In this document: positions 5,858 through 6,300 of the stretch, one piece after another | How positions within the stretch are numbered: the first letter of the stretch is position 1 | Layout: each line of letters starts with the position of its first letter | Source: an uncultured Coriobacteriaceae bacterium | GTDB lineage: Bacteria > Actinomycetota > Coriobacteriia > Coriobacteriales > Eggerthellaceae | DNA: 6,300 nt | Assembly (NCBI GenBank): GCA_946623915.1 | Contig: CAMORQ010000122.1 | Location: forward strand, 1 to 6,300 | Reading direction: 5' to 3' | The notes under the pieces: generated by a model | The model's database searches: none | The model's input: only the letters and a program-made list of their open reading frames with translations | Told to the model about the DNA's origin: nothing | Program-made: the position numbers and the translations under genes

Positions 5858-5863
5858 TATAGT
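5858..5863 (+). promoter_or_regulatory. Possible -10 box for the small peptide gene
   Basis: TATAGT differs from TATAAT at one position and would start transcription near 5870, leaving a leader of about 30 nt. No good -35 is seen 16-18 bp upstream (ATTCGC at 5835-5840), so an activator may be needed. TATAGA at 5851-5856 is an alternative. The 108-bp gap also has to serve the divergent glycosyltransferase. Confidence 0.35.
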
Positions 5864-5901
5864 ATGCACGTACTAGGTATGAAAACCGAGCGGAGGGTAC
5901 C

Positions 5902-6096
5902 ATGGAGAAATACGTTACCGCTGAAATCGAAGTGGTCAACATCGAAGAGGACGTCATCACGGCGTCTGTTACGAGTTGCGAAGCACGTTATCCCCAGTTC
6001 GCCAATACCTCGATGGCCACCGGTTGGACGGTTCACTACAGCGACGGCTCCACCGCCAATTTCTCTGGGCCCGACAAGCCTGCTATGTGCCCGTAA
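5902..6096 (+). CDS. Small 64-residue peptide, candidate RiPP precursor
   Basis: No family is firmly recognised. The gene is well supported: GGAGGG (5892-5897) sits at ideal spacing before ATG, a terminator follows the stop closely, and the frame lies in a divergent gap of its own. The N-terminal third is acidic (Glu2, 8, 10, 15, 16, Asp17) and alternates hydrophobic residues (EIEVVNIEEDVITAS), with YVTAEI at 4-9 resembling the YxxPxL leader element bound by PqqD-like domains in lasso systems. Residues 22-64 are rich in Ser, Thr and Gly with Cys26 and Cys63, Trp42 and a final PAMCP. There is no signal peptide or membrane helix. The leader-then-core layout, together with the PqqD-like protein, kinase, exporter and adjacent peptidase, makes a modified-peptide precursor the best guess. 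It could instead be a small structural or regulatory protein. Confidence 0.75.
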   Translation: MEKYVTAEIEVVNIEEDVITASVTSCEARYPQFANTSMATGWTVHYSDGSTANFSGPDKPAMCP

Positions 6097-6126
6097 TCCA
6101 CGACTGCAGACAGCTTTTACCTATCT

Positions 6127-6157
6127 CGTCCGGCGCATGTGCGCCGGACGTTCTTTT
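6127..6157 (+). terminator. Intrinsic terminator after the small peptide gene
   Basis: Perfect inverted arms CGTCCGGCGC and GCGCCGGACG around an ATGT loop (an 11th pair, A-T, can close further), followed by TTCTTTTT. The strong GC stem plus T-rich tail, 30 bp after the stop codon, is a classic factor-independent terminator. It separates peptide from peptidase transcription, fitting higher expression of the peptide. Confidence 0.88.
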
Positions 6158-6167
6158 TCGTCCCGGA

Positions 6168-6176
6168 TGCTATGAT
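6168..6176 (+). promoter_or_regulatory. Extended -10 promoter element for the peptidase gene
   Basis: TGCTATGAT combines the TGn extension with TATGAT, five of six to consensus, located just after the terminator and 38 nt before the peptidase start. No convincing -35 is present, which extended -10 promoters can tolerate. Confidence 0.45.
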
Positions 6177-6213
6177 GAGTACGCAACGTCCCCAATGGCA
6201 AGGCAGGGTCCGC

Positions 6214-6300
6214 ATGACCGCACGCACCTACGAAGAAGAGCTCTCTCGCGCTGGAACGGTGGCGTTTCCCGTGCGTGGCGTGAGCATGTGCCCGCTTGTC
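6214..6300 (+). CDS. S24/S26-family (signal peptidase I-like) serine peptidase, N-terminal fragment
   Basis: Only the first 29 codons are in the window. The segment VRGVSMCPLV (20-29) matches the signal peptidase I/LexA-type nucleophile motif (G.SM.P.l), with Ser24 as the expected nucleophile. There is no hydrophobic helix before it, unlike housekeeping signal peptidase I, so this resembles the soluble or peripheral S24/S26 proteins often found beside PqqD-like proteins and ABC exporters, which are thought to remove leaders. The start is ATG 6214; the ribosome site is modest (AGGCAGGG at 6201-6208). The upstream ATG at 6195 is out of frame. Position just after the small peptide gene, but behind its terminator and its own -10 box, fits a maturation enzyme made at lower level. 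The catalytic Lys lies beyond the edge, so activity cannot be confirmed. Confidence 0.72.
   Translation, partial: MTARTYEEELSRAGTVAFPVRGVSMCPLV

Noticed and set aside
4921..5862. Plus-strand reading frame of 313 codons opposite the second glycosyltransferase
   Set aside because: It is a shadow of a well-supported glycosyltransferase gene with intact motifs and a strong ribosome site; its own translation shows no domain.

Overview
The window looks like a chromosomal accessory segment from a moderately GC-rich bacterium. Gene content (a PqqD-like protein, an HPr-kinase-like ATPase, a half-size ABC exporter, an S24/S26 peptidase and many family 2 glycosyltransferases) and codon usage suggest a gut actinobacterium of class Coriobacteriia. 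That assignment comes from general familiarity, not a search. No rRNA, tRNA or CRISPR array was recognised.

Layout. A family 2 glycosyltransferase on the minus strand runs off the left edge (1-557). Divergent from it, a plus-strand unit begins behind a perfect TATAAT box. It holds an ABC transporter with fused membrane and ATPase domains (690-2519), and 3 nt later an HPr-kinase-like ATPase (2523-3263). Next come two copies of a 28-bp REP-like repeat, a REP-associated tyrosine transposase (RAYT, 3366-4127) and two more repeat copies as an inverted pair. The plus strand then resumes with a PqqD-family peptide-binding protein (4330-4599). Three further repeats in a 45-bp tandem array (4679-4813) fill the convergent gap before a second minus-strand glycosyltransferase (4810-5793). 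Divergent from that gene is a 64-residue peptide gene (5902-6096), followed by a strong intrinsic terminator and the first 29 codons of an S24/S26 signal-peptidase-like protease (6214 to the right edge).

Working together. PqqD-like protein (leader recognition), HPr-kinase-like enzyme, peptidase (leader removal) and ABC exporter without its own protease domain are the parts expected of a ribosomally made, modified peptide (RiPP) pathway. The 64-residue peptide is the best precursor candidate: its N-terminus has YVTAEI, which resembles the YxxPxL element read by PqqD-like domains in lasso peptide systems, and its C-terminal half is rich in Ser, Thr and Gly with two Cys. No cyclase or radical-SAM enzyme lies in the window, so the chemistry is open; phosphorylation and glycosylation are the only modifications its genes hint at.

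Overlaid on this is an active-looking RAYT/repeat system. Seven near-identical 28-bp repeats (three identical, one with four mismatches) lie at gene ends, and three copies supply or overlap the stop codons of the kinase, the RAYT and the second glycosyltransferase. The insertion separates the kinase from the PqqD gene.
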